Source: Emticicia aquatilis (GTDB taxonomy: Bacteria > Bacteroidota > Bacteroidia > Cytophagales > Spirosomataceae). Taken from it: a stretch of DNA of 64,000 nt. Every line of letters starts with the position of its first letter. Position 1 is the stretch's first letter. The notes beneath the pieces were generated by a model that worked only from the letters and a program-made list of their open reading frames with translations, had not been told where the DNA came from and ran no database searches. The position numbers were made by a program, and so were the translations under genes. Positions 26,724-35,216 of the stretch are shown piece after piece. The stretch lies in the NCBI RefSeq assembly GCF_014644295.1, contig NZ_BMKK01000008.1, positions 229,346-293,345 on the forward strand, written 5' to 3'.

Positions 26724-28376
26724 TTACTTCGTAGCGTTCATTTCTATTAATCTTTCTTTGTGAACAAAGACTCTCTGCTCATCAAATTCACCTATTAATT
26801 GATAGTTCGAATCAATATGTTCTTTCAATTCTTTATTGGTTTCGTAGCCCAGTTTATCACGAGTCATAAATGTGTTTTTGGTGGGATGAGCATCCACAAA
26901 AACGGGGAACGGTTTTTCTTTCAATTCCATAATAAACTCTTTTTGAAAGTTTTTTTGGAGCGAATCGCTGTACATTCCCCAGTGTGAATTACTCCACCTA
27001 ACACCCTGAGTACGCTTTGTTTCCAAATATAATCTTCCTGCATCGCCCCAAACTACAAGCGATTCATCTGGATGTGAATATTTTAAAATCTGATGACCTG
27101 TTTTTGAAACTGATAGTGGTCGCTGTGGTTTGTCCGAACTGATAAAGTAATTAGAAAAAAGAATAGTTGATGTTTGAGCAATGGTATAAATCGTAGCAAG
27201 TATAGAGAGTCCAATTATTATGTAGTTTTTTGTATATTCAGCAACATCATTTAGCAAAAAAGCAAATAGAAATACAACTGGGAAAACCAAAAACAAAAGG
27301 TAATGATGAAACATAAACCCAGTTTTATAAACTGATACTATTGTACTTAAAATAAATAATGCCATCAACGAACCCAGCATTGTGGGCATTAATTGGCGTT
27401 TAAACAAGACATGGTAAATTAGCAAGATTATTGAAAGTACCAAGGTAGCACGTATAAAAAAATTAATTGGGTCGCTTAACGAAACATAGATACTATGTAT
27501 TAAACCATAGCTTTCTTTGCCATAAGCAAGATTATTTTCAATGTAGAAAATCCAAATTTTATCAAGGAAATTATACTTATATCCAATCAGAACCAAGACT
27601 ACAATTGGTAATACTCCACCAGTCGTAAGTATGATGGCATTTTTCAGTAAATCATGATTATGCTGCTTTGGATAAATGAGCCAATATCCAATTAATGTTA
27701 AACAAAATGCAATTGGAATTGCTTGGAGTTTTGTAAAAATTACACATCCAGCCATTAGACCAAATACAAAAATTTGAATTTTGTTGATTGGTAATTTACT
27801 TTTGTAAATTGACACAAATAGATAGAGCATGATGCTCAATAAAAACATAGGTAGATGCTCACTACTGAAATTAACAAAATCCCAGTGTTTGGTTAACCCC
27901 ATGAATGCGACGGCAGGAAAAAGGCTTAAAAGAGCAATTGAGGCATTAAAAATAGTTCTAAGAGCCAAAAAACTAAAGAAAAAACTACCCATTAGTAAGA
28001 TTATACCAATCATTCGGGCAGAGATATAATCATACGGCTGGTCGAAAACTTCGCAAAAGATAGTGACTATATAAAAGTTAAAGGGGCCACTTGTACAACC
28101 ATCGACCGATTCCCAGTAAAGTGGCGACTCGGCGAGTGTCATTGCACCAACTATAAATAAATTCTCATCTGGATTCAGTGCCTCATTAAATACAATAATC
28201 GGTAATCGGAGATAAACCAATAGTAGTAATTGAAACAATAATGCAATCCAAATTATGCCATTCTTTTTAAACCTTTGGTCTGGTAAAGAAGGCGTAATGG
28301 TCAATAGTGCTGTTGAGGTGAAAAGGAAAAACACCCCTGCCCAATATAAGGTAGGAGAATTATTAAATGAAATCAT
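26724..28376 (-). CDS. Multi-pass membrane glycosyltransferase (PMT/ArnT-like)
   Basis: The protein has about 10-12 hydrophobic segments and a short C-terminal soluble tail, 550 residues from ATG 28376 (a TTG 30 bases upstream is possible). The first large periplasmic loop contains NPDENLFIVGAMTLAESPLY, the acidic DE pair and surrounding pattern seen in family GT39/GT83 dolichyl- or polyprenyl-phosphate-dependent transferases. The following DYISARMIG helix start is also typical. It would glycosylate lipid or protein acceptors at the periplasmic face. It is a lone gene flanked by a terminator, with a secreted protein gene upstream in the same direction. Confidence 0.7.
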   Translation of the reverse strand: MISFNNSPTLYWAGVFFLFTSTALLTITPSLPDQRFKKNGIIWIALLFQLLLLVYLRLPIIVFNEALNPDENLFIVGAMTLAESPLYWESVDGCTSGPFNFYIVTIFCEVFDQPYDYISARMIGIILLMGSFFFSFLALRTIFNASIALLSLFPAVAFMGLTKHWDFVNFSSEHLPMFLLSIMLYLFVSIYKSKLPINKIQIFVFGLMAGCVIFTKLQAIPIAFCLTLIGYWLIYPKQHNHDLLKNAIILTTGGVLPIVVLVLIGYKYNFLDKIWIFYIENNLAYGKESYGLIHSIYVSLSDPINFFIRATLVLSIILLIYHVLFKRQLMPTMLGSLMALFILSTIVSVYKTGFMFHHYLLFLVFPVVFLFAFLLNDVAEYTKNYIIIGLSILATIYTIAQTSTILFSNYFISSDKPQRPLSVSKTGHQILKYSHPDESLVVWGDAGRLYLETKRTQGVRWSNSHWGMYSDSLQKNFQKEFIMELKEKPFPVFVDAHPTKNTFMTRDKLGYETNKELKEHIDSNYQLIGEFDEQRVFVHKERLIEMNATK

Positions 28377-28496
28377 TTTATATAGTAACACGAAATAGAT
28401 TGTCAATGCTATTTAAGTGCAAATCTACTGCTCAAAAAATCTTATCCCAACAATAAATTTGCACTAATAACAAATCTATATTTACAGGTAACAAGC

Positions 28497-28961
28497 CTAA
28501 TTCGCCCCAACAGCAACTTTTGCCGCATCGAGTTGGGCATCAAAAAACCAGTAATTTACCTTAAAAGTTTTTTGAGAAAATGGTTTAAGCGAAAGGTCCT
28601 CAGCCAGTTCTAAGATTTGTTTTATTTCAAATACGTAATTATCATTGTTTTTGGCTTTGGCTGCCAACTTTTCTATCGAACCATTTCCGGGCAAGGTGAT
28701 GCTTGCTATTTTTTGTCCATTTCTCACTAACGACGCTTCCAGTAGAGCAACCGCTAATTCTTTATTGGTTGTTGCATCGTACGCTTTTAACTGAATATTT
28801 TGGTCTGATTTTGTAAAAGTCTGATTTGATGGATGCAGTTTTCCATCAATATACATCTGTACTTTAATTTTTTTCTTTTCTGGCTGAACAGCCGACTGGG
28901 CAAACGAATTAAATGAGAATAGGCATAAGCCTACAACACTGAAGAGTAGATTTTTAAACAT
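28497..28961 (-). CDS. Secreted hypothetical protein, 154 aa
   Basis: From ATG 28961 the product starts with a signal peptide (MFKNLLFSVVGLCLFSFNSF, cleaved after AQ). An upstream start at 28985 would add eight residues. The mature 130 residues (KKKIKVQMYIDGKLHPSNQT) look like a beta-sandwich with two or three repeated strands. I see weak similarity of general shape to GldM-type domains but no motif that decides. It lies about 90 bases upstream of the glycosyltransferase on the same strand. Confidence 0.6.
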   Translation of the reverse strand: MFKNLLFSVVGLCLFSFNSFAQSAVQPEKKKIKVQMYIDGKLHPSNQTFTKSDQNIQLKAYDATTNKELAVALLEASLVRNGQKIASITLPGNGSIEKLAAKAKNNDNYVFEIKQILELAEDLSLKPFSQKTFKVNYWFFDAQLDAAKVAVGAN

Positions 28962-29209
28962 AGCATTAAATTTTATAGGGTTCACTCGGTTATATATTCC
29001 CTAATTCAATTAGGGTTTTCAAAAATATACAAATTTTGGCAAAATACATACTTTCAGTAAATTACTTTTTATTGAGCCAAAATGTTTTGGGTGAGTAAGA
29101 ATTTATCCTAAAATAAATTTTAATCTCAATAAAATTAATATTACTTCTTTTTTATTGTACTTTTCTAAGATAATGAGTTTTGTTAAATGAAAAAATAAAA
29201 AAACTATGT

Positions 29210-29217
29210 TATCTTTG
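29210..29217 (+). promoter_or_regulatory. Candidate -7 box for carB (TATCTTTG)
   Basis: TATCTTTG matches TAnnTTTG and sits 55 bases before the carB start used here. A TTTG at 29179 is too far (27 bases) for the normal -33 spacing, so only the -7 element is supported. Confidence 0.4.
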
Positions 29218-29272
29218 TCCTTCGATAGTCACGTTTAAGCGTGTAGTAATCGAAACCCCCTTCAAAGAAAAA

Positions 29273-32116
29273 ATGCCAAAAAATCCCAATCTCAAGTCAA
29301 TTCTTATTATCGGCTCTGGCCCTATTGTCATTGGTCAAGCCTGCGAATTTGATTACTCTGGTTCACAAGCCGCAAGGTCTCTCCGAGAAGAAGGTATAGA
29401 GGTTAGTTTGATTAATTCAAACCCAGCCACTATCATGACCGACCCTCTTAATGCCGATTTTGTATATCTAAAGCCTTTAGAAAAAAAATCTATTGTCGAA
29501 ATCTTAGAGAAACACCAACAAATGGGTCGCCCGATTGATGCTGTTTTACCAACAATGGGAGGCCAAACGGCTCTCAACTTGGCTATTGATTGCGATAAAG
29601 CAGGTGTTTGGAAAAAATACAATGTTCAGATTATCGGTGTTGATATAAAAGCCATCGAAACAACCGAAGACCGTGAGAAGTTTCGATTAAAAATGCTCGA
29701 AATTGGTGTGGGTGTTTGTAAAGGTCGCACGGCTCGCTCTTTCTTGGAGGGTAAGGAAATTGCTCAAGAAATCGGCTTTCCACTCGTAATTCGTCCATCA
29801 TTTACGCTTGGTGGAACTGGTGGTGGTTTTGTGAATACACCAGAAGATTTCGATAAAGCACTCAATCATGGTTTACATGCTTCGCCAGTGCATGAGGTAT
29901 TGGTTGAGCAGTCAATCTTAGGTTGGAAAGAGTTTGAATTAGAGTTATTAAGAGATAATCTCGGAAATATTGTAATCATCTGTACGATTGAAAACTTCGA
30001 CCCAATGGGTGTTCATACGGGTGATTCGATTACTGTTGCTCCTGCCATGACTTTACCTGATACTATTTATCAGAGAATGCGTGACATGGCAATCAAGATG
30101 ATGAATGCCATCGGACAGTTTGCGGGTGGATGTAACGTTCAGTTCTCACTTCACCCAGATACTGACGAAATTATTGCCATCGAAATTAACCCACGTGTAT
30201 CACGTTCGTCGGCTTTAGCATCGAAAGCAACTGGTTATCCGATTGCAAAAATCGCTGCTAAAATGGCGATTGGTTATAATCTCGATGAATTGATAAACCC
30301 AATTACTGGAAGCACATCTGCATTTTTCGAACCAGCAATTGACTACGTAATCGTAAAAGTGCCACGTTGGAATTTCGATAAATTCCCTGGTTGCGACCGT
30401 TCGCTTGGATTGCAAATGAAATCGGTTGGAGAAGCAATGGGTATTGGCCGTAACTTCCAAGAAGCACTTCAAAAAGCTTGTCAGTCACTCGAAATCAAGC
30501 GTAATGGTTTAGGTGCTGATGGAAAAGAATTGAAAGACCAAGAAGCTCTCAAAAAGTCGTTGGCTAATCCATCATGGAACCGTCTGTTCCACGTCTATGA
30601 TGCTTTCAAGGCTGGGCTTTCGTTCAAAACCATTCAAAATCTAACTAAAATAGATAAATGGTTCTTGCGTCAAATCGAGGAGATGATTATGCTCGAAAAA
30701 GAAATTGAGCAAACTACCGTTGAGGAGATTTCAAAAGAACTATTATTGACTGCTAAGCAAAAAGGCTACGCCGACCGCCAAATTGCTCACTTGCTGAATT
30801 GTAAAGAAAGTCAAGTTTTCAATAAACGTATTGAACAGAAAATTCACCGTATTTATAAGTGTGTTGATACTTGTGCGGCTGAGTTTGAAGCTAAAACGCC
30901 ATATTTCTACTCTACTTTCAGTACATCGCTCGATAATCTCGATAACGAGTCGGTTAGTTCAGACAGAAAGAAAGTAGTAGTATTAGGCTCTGGCCCTAAC
31001 CGTATCGGTCAAGGTATTGAGTTTGACTACTCTTGTGTACACGGAATTTTGGCAGCGAAAGAAAGTGGCTACGAGGCAATCATGGTTAACTGTAACCCAG
31101 AAACGGTTTCGACCGACCCTGATATTGCTGATAAATTATACTTCGAGCCAGTTTTCTGGGAACACGTTTACGACATCATTCAGCACGAAAAACCAGAAGG
31201 TGTGATTGTGCAGTTGGGTGGGCAAACAGCCTTGAAAATGGCCGAGAAATTGACTAAATATGGTATCAAAATCATCGGAACATCTTATGATGCCCTTGAT
31301 TTGGCCGAAGATAGAGGTCGCTTCTCGAAGAAACTCAAAGAAATGGATATTGCTTATCCGTTATTTGATACAGTTCGTACGGCCGACCGTGCGGTTGAAG
31401 TTTCTCGTGAATTAGGTTTCCCATTGTTAGTTCGTCCGAGTTACGTTTTGGGTGGACAAAGCATGAAGATTGTTATCAACGAACAAGAATTAGAGCAACA
31501 CGTTGTGAAAATCTTGAATGATATTCCTGATAATAATATTTTGATTGACCACTTCCTTGAAAACGCCATCGAAGCAGAAGCAGATGCCATTTGCGATGGT
31601 GAGAATGTTTACATTATCGGAATCATGGAGCATATCGAGCCAGCGGGTATTCACTCAGGCGACTCTTACGCTCTACTGCCAACATTTGATTTGAGCGAAG
31701 CAGTAATTGCTCAAATTGAAGATTATACTCGCAAAATTGCCGTTGGATTAAATACAGTAGGTTTAATCAACATTCAGTTTGCCATCAAAGATGAGAAGGT
31801 ATATGTAATCGAAGCCAACCCTCGTGCTTCTCGTACGGTTCCGTTTATCTGTAAAGCTTACCAAGAGCCTTACGTAAACTACGCTACGAAAGTAATGTTA
31901 GGTGAGAAAAAAGTTACAGATTTTGATTTCAAACCTGTGAAAAAAGGCTATGCAATCAAGATTCCAGTTTTCTCATTCAATAAATTCCCGAATGTAAATA
32001 AAGAACTCGGTCCAGAGATGAAATCAACAGGTGAAGGTATCTACTTCATTGATGATTTGACCGATGATTATTTCTTGAAAGTTTACTCAGAAAGAAATCT
32101 TTATTTGAGCCGTTGA
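29273..32116 (+). CDS. carB: Carbamoyl-phosphate synthase large subunit without allosteric domain
   Basis: CarB makes carbamoyl phosphate from bicarbonate, ammonia and two ATP for arginine and pyrimidine synthesis. From ATG 29273 (MPKNPNLKSILIIGSGPIVI) the protein has 947 residues. It holds two ATP-grasp halves, the first starting GSGPIVIGQACEFDYSGSQA and the second GSGPNRIGQGIEFDYS. It stops at YFIDDLTDDYFLKVYSERN, right after the second synthetase half. The roughly 130-residue MGS domain that binds UMP and ornithine in E. coli (1073 residues) is absent. Short CarB proteins are known in Bacteroidota. An upstream start at 29180 would lie before the promoter-like box. carA is not in the window. 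Confidence 0.96.
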   Translation: MPKNPNLKSILIIGSGPIVIGQACEFDYSGSQAARSLREEGIEVSLINSNPATIMTDPLNADFVYLKPLEKKSIVEILEKHQQMGRPIDAVLPTMGGQTALNLAIDCDKAGVWKKYNVQIIGVDIKAIETTEDREKFRLKMLEIGVGVCKGRTARSFLEGKEIAQEIGFPLVIRPSFTLGGTGGGFVNTPEDFDKALNHGLHASPVHEVLVEQSILGWKEFELELLRDNLGNIVIICTIENFDPMGVHTGDSITVAPAMTLPDTIYQRMRDMAIKMMNAIGQFAGGCNVQFSLHPDTDEIIAIEINPRVSRSSALASKATGYPIAKIAAKMAIGYNLDELINPITGSTSAFFEPAIDYVIVKVPRWNFDKFPGCDRSLGLQMKSVGEAMGIGRNFQEALQKACQSLEIKRNGLGADGKELKDQEALKKSLANPSWNRLFHVYDAFKAGLSFKTIQNLTKIDKWFLRQIEEMIMLEKEIEQTTVEEISKELLLTAKQKGYADRQIAHLLNCKESQVFNKRIEQKIHRIYKCVDTCAAEFEAKTPYFYSTFSTSLDNLDNESVSSDRKKVVVLGSGPNRIGQGIEFDYSCVHGILAAKESGYEAIMVNCNPETVSTDPDIADKLYFEPVFWEHVYDIIQHEKPEGVIVQLGGQTALKMAEKLTKYGIKIIGTSYDALDLAEDRGRFSKKLKEMDIAYPLFDTVRTADRAVEVSRELGFPLLVRPSYVLGGQSMKIVINEQELEQHVVKILNDIPDNNILIDHFLENAIEAEADAICDGENVYIIGIMEHIEPAGIHSGDSYALLPTFDLSEAVIAQIEDYTRKIAVGLNTVGLINIQFAIKDEKVYVIEANPRASRTVPFICKAYQEPYVNYATKVMLGEKKVTDFDFKPVKKGYAIKIPVFSFNKFPNVNKELGPEMKSTGEGIYFIDDLTDDYFLKVYSERNLYLSR

Positions 32117-32152
32117 GGAACAACCGCTTAGATTTAGTTTTAATATTATATT

Positions 32153-32187
32153 CAAAAGCCACTATGCAATTTGCGTAGTGGCTTTTG
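32153..32187 (+). terminator. Intrinsic terminator after carB
   Basis: Stem arms of about 15 bases (CAAAAGCCACTATGC and GCGTAGTGGCTTTTG, with one G-T pair) flank a 5-base loop, 36 bases after the carB stop. T-rich sequence follows. Confidence 0.8.
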
Positions 32188-32214
32188 GTTTTATGTTTTT
32201 TTTCAATAAATTTG
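32184..32214 (+). promoter_or_regulatory. Bacteroidota-type promoter for the metalloprotease gene
   Basis: TTTG (32184-32187) and TAAATTTG (32207-32214) are separated by 19 bases, matching the -33/-7 arrangement TTTG-N19-TAnnTTTG. Transcription would start near 32220, about 33 bases before ATG 32253. The -33 element overlaps the 3' arm of the carB terminator. Confidence 0.55.
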
Positions 32215-32252
32215 ATTAGTTCAGACTTATTCTATCTACTCAGCCTATTTTA

Positions 32253-33875
32253 ATGAAAGCTACCTTTCTCATACTTGTAATCTTCCTGACATACGGCAAT
32301 CCTTTAAAAGCTCAGACTATATTTAGTTTTGAGCCGAATGAATCTTTACGAATAAATGATGCCGAATTACATGGTAAAATAAAGCAAATTGGTAGTGGAT
32401 ACGATGAAATTTACTTTAACTATAATGCACGAAATTTACATTTAATTTTCAAACCCAGTAAATTCAAACAATACACTCATGTTTTGAACTCGACTGGAAA
32501 AACTCAGAGTGAGTTGTGCGTTTATGAAGCTGCTTCATCGGATGGGAAATATTATATGATTATTAGAGGCGGAAAGTGCCACAGTATTTCTTTTTTTGAA
32601 GGAGAAGATTATTTCAGCCTTGAAAGTACTTCAAACAATTTTTTTGTATTTACAAAGAATGTTAGAAGTAATCTTCCAGAGAATTTCTGTGGTTTTGAGA
32701 AAGAGCCTTTACTTAGGCTTTCAATTTCACAACAGAAAGCAGTAAATGGTTGTTTTGATTTTCCTGTTGCTTTTGTAGTAGATTATGAGCAATACAAAGC
32801 GAAAATTTCAAATGGTCAACCTATTGCAGATATTGAAGCTGATAATTTGAGTTATATAATTGCTGCTCAAGAGGTTTGGGCTAAAAATACTTTTGAAGGC
32901 GAAGTGAGATTTCGAGTAGTAGGGCAAAAAATATACACCAATCTTGATGAATTACCGTGGCCTTATGATTTAACCTTAGATTATTCAAGAATAGCTATTG
33001 ACTTTGATAATTTTTGGAAGAAACCAGAGGAATGGAAATCCTATAAACTCCTAACCTTAATTGGTATAACTGGACTTGATTTTTTTACACTTGATAAAAA
33101 AACAAATAATATCTGGGGGTATGGGCTTACCAAAAAGCAAGAGTATAAAATGGGAGTTATTATGCTGAAAGGGCTTCTGCCGAAAGACGCCACTACTTGG
33201 TTATTAAGCCATGAATTAGGTCATGTCTTTGGTGCCGTACATGATGATAATCGTTATGTGATGAATCCATTTTATGATGAATCTTCTTTGGTTAATTGGA
33301 GTCCAAAAAGTAAAGAAGCAATTAATAGTACTTTAAATGAATTGAATGACAAAAATTGGCTAAAAAATTGCCCTGAAATATTACTTTCATGGAGTTCGAG
33401 TACCGATACTTTACTACTTGAATGGAAAACAAATTATGATGATGTAGAAGACATGTATTCGATTGAAAAAAGTCAAGATGGACAAAAGACTTGGCAGGTA
33501 ATCGAACAAGTTAAATCATCTGGAAAATATAATTATCAAACAAGGTCACTACTTGTTCAACTGGGGACAGAATCATTCTACTACCGAGTTAATCAGAAAG
33601 GTAGAAATAGTATTTTGTCAAATTCTGTAATAGTTTCTTTGACGAGTGTTAATGAGGAAAATTTGACGAATACATTTTACGTGTATCCAAATCCAGTTGG
33701 AAATATACTTTTTATTAAGTCTGATTATGATATTAGCATTCATGACTCAAGAGGTAATTTACACCAAACTATTTTATCTTCACAAAAAACAATCAACACT
33801 TCAAATTGGCCAAGTGGTATTTATTTTATTACAGAGAATGGAGGAATAAGAAGAACTGTGAAGATAGTAAAATAA
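32253..33875 (+). CDS. Secreted metzincin zinc protease with T9SS sorting domain
   Basis: The 540-residue protein begins with a signal peptide (MKATFLILVIFLTYGNPLKAQ). The zinc motif HELGHVFGAVH gives His320, His324 and His330 as ligands and Glu321 as catalytic base, followed by YVMNP with the Met-turn at about 337. This is the reprolysin/matrixin-type metzincin signature HExxHxxGxxH. An Ig-like or FnIII-like stretch follows (residues about 375-465), and the last 75 residues match the type A T9SS sorting domain (FYVYPNPVGNILFIKS, ending TVKIVK). It should be exported through the Por/type IX system to the cell surface. Confidence 0.85.
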   Translation: MKATFLILVIFLTYGNPLKAQTIFSFEPNESLRINDAELHGKIKQIGSGYDEIYFNYNARNLHLIFKPSKFKQYTHVLNSTGKTQSELCVYEAASSDGKYYMIIRGGKCHSISFFEGEDYFSLESTSNNFFVFTKNVRSNLPENFCGFEKEPLLRLSISQQKAVNGCFDFPVAFVVDYEQYKAKISNGQPIADIEADNLSYIIAAQEVWAKNTFEGEVRFRVVGQKIYTNLDELPWPYDLTLDYSRIAIDFDNFWKKPEEWKSYKLLTLIGITGLDFFTLDKKTNNIWGYGLTKKQEYKMGVIMLKGLLPKDATTWLLSHELGHVFGAVHDDNRYVMNPFYDESSLVNWSPKSKEAINSTLNELNDKNWLKNCPEILLSWSSSTDTLLLEWKTNYDDVEDMYSIEKSQDGQKTWQVIEQVKSSGKYNYQTRSLLVQLGTESFYYRVNQKGRNSILSNSVIVSLTSVNEENLTNTFYVYPNPVGNILFIKSDYDISIHDSRGNLHQTILSSQKTINTSNWPSGIYFITENGGIRRTVKIVK

Positions 33876-33900
33876 AAGAGCCACCATTAGTGACTCTTTT
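33874..33900 (+). terminator. Intrinsic terminator after the metalloprotease gene
   Basis: AAAAGAG and CTCTTTT arms with one internal mismatch and a CAC/GTG inner pair surround a 5-base loop, and the run of T closes the stem. It overlaps the end of the protease gene and faces the convergent membrane protein gene. Confidence 0.6.
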
Positions 33901-33920
33901 AAATAACGTACTTACAAAAA

Positions 33921-34457
33921 TTATTTTTTTCCAAGCCACCATCCGAGCCAAGCACCAACAACTCCCCAGCCAACAATAGCGTCAACCAAATCAGGAATTG
34001 TATTAGTCTCAAACCAAATTTGTTTGGTGTAGTCGGTTATCAAATAGGAAATAAATCCAAATACAAGGGCTGATAGTAATGTGTTTTTCAAATCAAGCGA
34101 ACTCTTTAATAAATACGAGCAAAACAAAAATACCACTAAAATATTAACCAAAAGCCCACGAATCATGTTGAGTGGCATATTGGCATCAAGAGCTTTGTGA
34201 TAGCGTATTTCAGCCCATGGTTTTCCCATTGAGGCTTCCATTAGTTTTTGTTGTTCGTCAGCCGACGCTCCTTTAGGTGTGGTCGGTAGGTAGTAGCTAC
34301 CATCTTCAAGGTTTTTACTCAGAAAATCCAAAATTTCTTGCTGCTTGGAGGTGTAATTTTGCATCGGTCGATGCGTGTCTAAGATTGTCCATGATAGAAA
34401 TTGCCAAAAGAAGAGGATTAGCCCTCCGACAACGGATGCGATGATGGTCTTTTTCAT
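33921..34457 (-). CDS. Membrane protein, 178 aa
   Basis: From ATG 34457 the protein (MKKTIIASVVGGLILFFWQF) has an N-terminal helix followed by a roughly 80-residue soluble loop with YHKALDANMP, then three further transmembrane helices. The ending is glycine- and tryptophan-rich (IVGWGVVGAWLGWWLGKK). A longer in-frame start at 34616 would add 53 residues of basic and hydrophobic leader and is less likely. I do not recognise a functional family. It resembles small DUF membrane proteins of Bacteroidota. It is convergent with the metalloprotease gene. Confidence 0.65.
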   Translation of the reverse strand: MKKTIIASVVGGLILFFWQFLSWTILDTHRPMQNYTSKQQEILDFLSKNLEDGSYYLPTTPKGASADEQQKLMEASMGKPWAEIRYHKALDANMPLNMIRGLLVNILVVFLFCSYLLKSSLDLKNTLLSALVFGFISYLITDYTKQIWFETNTIPDLVDAIVGWGVVGAWLGWWLGKK

Positions 34458-34609
34458 AAATAATATAAGGTTTAAAGAAGAGTTAGGTACTAAAATGCTT
34501 TTCAAAATTAAAAATATTTTTGAAAAAATTGCATTATTCGATGATTTTATTTGCAGAAGAAAGTTCTTTAGAAACTTTGCAATGAGAGCAGAAGTGTAAC
34601 CAAATAAAA

Positions 34610-34633
34610 AAAGCAAGTCTTTCGACTTGCTTT
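34610..34633 (-). terminator. Intrinsic terminator of the tRNA-Arg operon
   Basis: On the minus strand a perfect 10-base stem (AAAGCAAGTC / GACTTGCTTT) with a 4-base loop runs into a T-tract (A-tract on the + strand). It starts immediately after the first listed tRNA. Confidence 0.85.
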
Positions 34634-34634
34634 G

Positions 34635-34708
34635 TGACCGCGTAGGGATTCAAACCCCAAACCTTCTCATCCGTAGTGAGACGCTCTATTCAGTTGAGCT
34701 ACGCAGCC
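34635..34708 (-). tRNA. tRNA-Arg(ACG), copy 1
   Basis: The minus strand folds into a canonical cloverleaf. The acceptor stem is GGCTGCG/CGCGGTC (with G-T pairs at positions 2-71 and 4-69), the D stem GCTC/GAGC, the anticodon stem TCTCA/TGAGA with loop CTACGGA, and the T stem TGGGG/CCCTA. The anticodon is ACG (read with inosine for CGN). The discriminator is A and CCA is not encoded. It is identical in sequence to the copy 54 bases upstream on this strand. Confidence 0.95.
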
Positions 34709-34738
34709 ATTACTTTCAAGAACTTTAACTTTAATTAT

Positions 34739-34758
34739 GTAAGAATCTAAATTCTTAC
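34739..34758. repeat. Perfect inverted repeat between the two tRNA genes
   Basis: The 8-base arms GTAAGAAT and ATTCTTAC enclose a 4-base loop in the 54-base spacer between the tRNA copies. It could be a processing site or a weak hairpin in the shared precursor. Confidence 0.5.
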
Positions 34759-34762
34759 TCTG

Positions 34763-34836
34763 TGACCGCGTAGGGATTCAAACCCCAAACCTTCTCATCC
34801 GTAGTGAGACGCTCTATTCAGTTGAGCTACGCAGCC
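34763..34836 (-). tRNA. tRNA-Arg(ACG), copy 2
   Basis: The cloverleaf is the same as in copy 1 and the 74 bases are identical throughout, with anticodon ACG and no encoded CCA. It lies directly downstream, on the minus strand, of a promoter-like element after nuoK and is therefore the first gene in the tandem tRNA transcript. Confidence 0.95.
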
Positions 34837-34867
34837 TTTATATTTACTCTTTTCCCTTTTGGGACTG

Positions 34868-34898
34868 CAAAAGTACGACTAAAAAATACCTTTGTCAA
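34868..34898 (-). promoter_or_regulatory. Promoter for the tandem tRNA-Arg genes
   Basis: On the minus strand TTGACA (34898-34893) is followed after 17 bases by TACTTTTG (34875-34868), which fits TAnnTTTG. TTG-N20-TAnnTTTG is a strong stable-RNA promoter form in this phylum. Transcription would begin about 25 bases before the tRNA at 34836. It lies 8 bases past the nuoK stop. Confidence 0.65.
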
Positions 34899-34906
34899 GC
34901 CTTTTA

Positions 34907-35212
34907 TTATTTTTTTAATGAATTTATTTCGTCTAAATCAAGGTTCTTGAAATAGTCATATAATTTCAAGATAATTGCCAGTGCTACGGTTATTTCAGCT
35001 GCTGCCACAACCATTATAAAAAGCACAAACATTTGTCCTTGTAGGCGATTAGGGTCGTATTGACTAAATGCAACCAGATTCAGATTTACAGCATTGAGCA
35101 TCAACTCAATTCCCATCAGAATCAGAATTGCGTTGCGTTTAGTTACGGCAATGGCCAATCCAATCGAAAACAACAAGGCACTAATAACGAGATAATTTTG
35201 AATGGCTATCAT
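34907..35212 (-). CDS. nuoK: NADH-quinone oxidoreductase subunit NuoK
   Basis: NuoK is a small membrane-arm subunit of complex I. From ATG 35212 the product is 101 residues with three transmembrane helices. The conserved GIELMLNAVNLNLVAF helix carries a membrane glutamate, and a second glutamate appears in AAAEITVALAI, both part of the proton-transfer path. An upstream in-frame start at 35254 would overlap nuoJ. It begins 4 bases after the nuoJ stop. No nuoL follows; the next genes are tRNAs. Confidence 0.95.
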   Translation of the reverse strand: MIAIQNYLVISALLFSIGLAIAVTKRNAILILMGIELMLNAVNLNLVAFSQYDPNRLQGQMFVLFIMVVAAAEITVALAIILKLYDYFKNLDLDEINSLKK

Positions 35213-35216
35213 CTGA

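Noticed and set aside
29180..29272. Upstream start for CarB
   Set aside because: It begins before the TATCTTTG promoter-like box and adds a non-conserved cysteine-rich leader.
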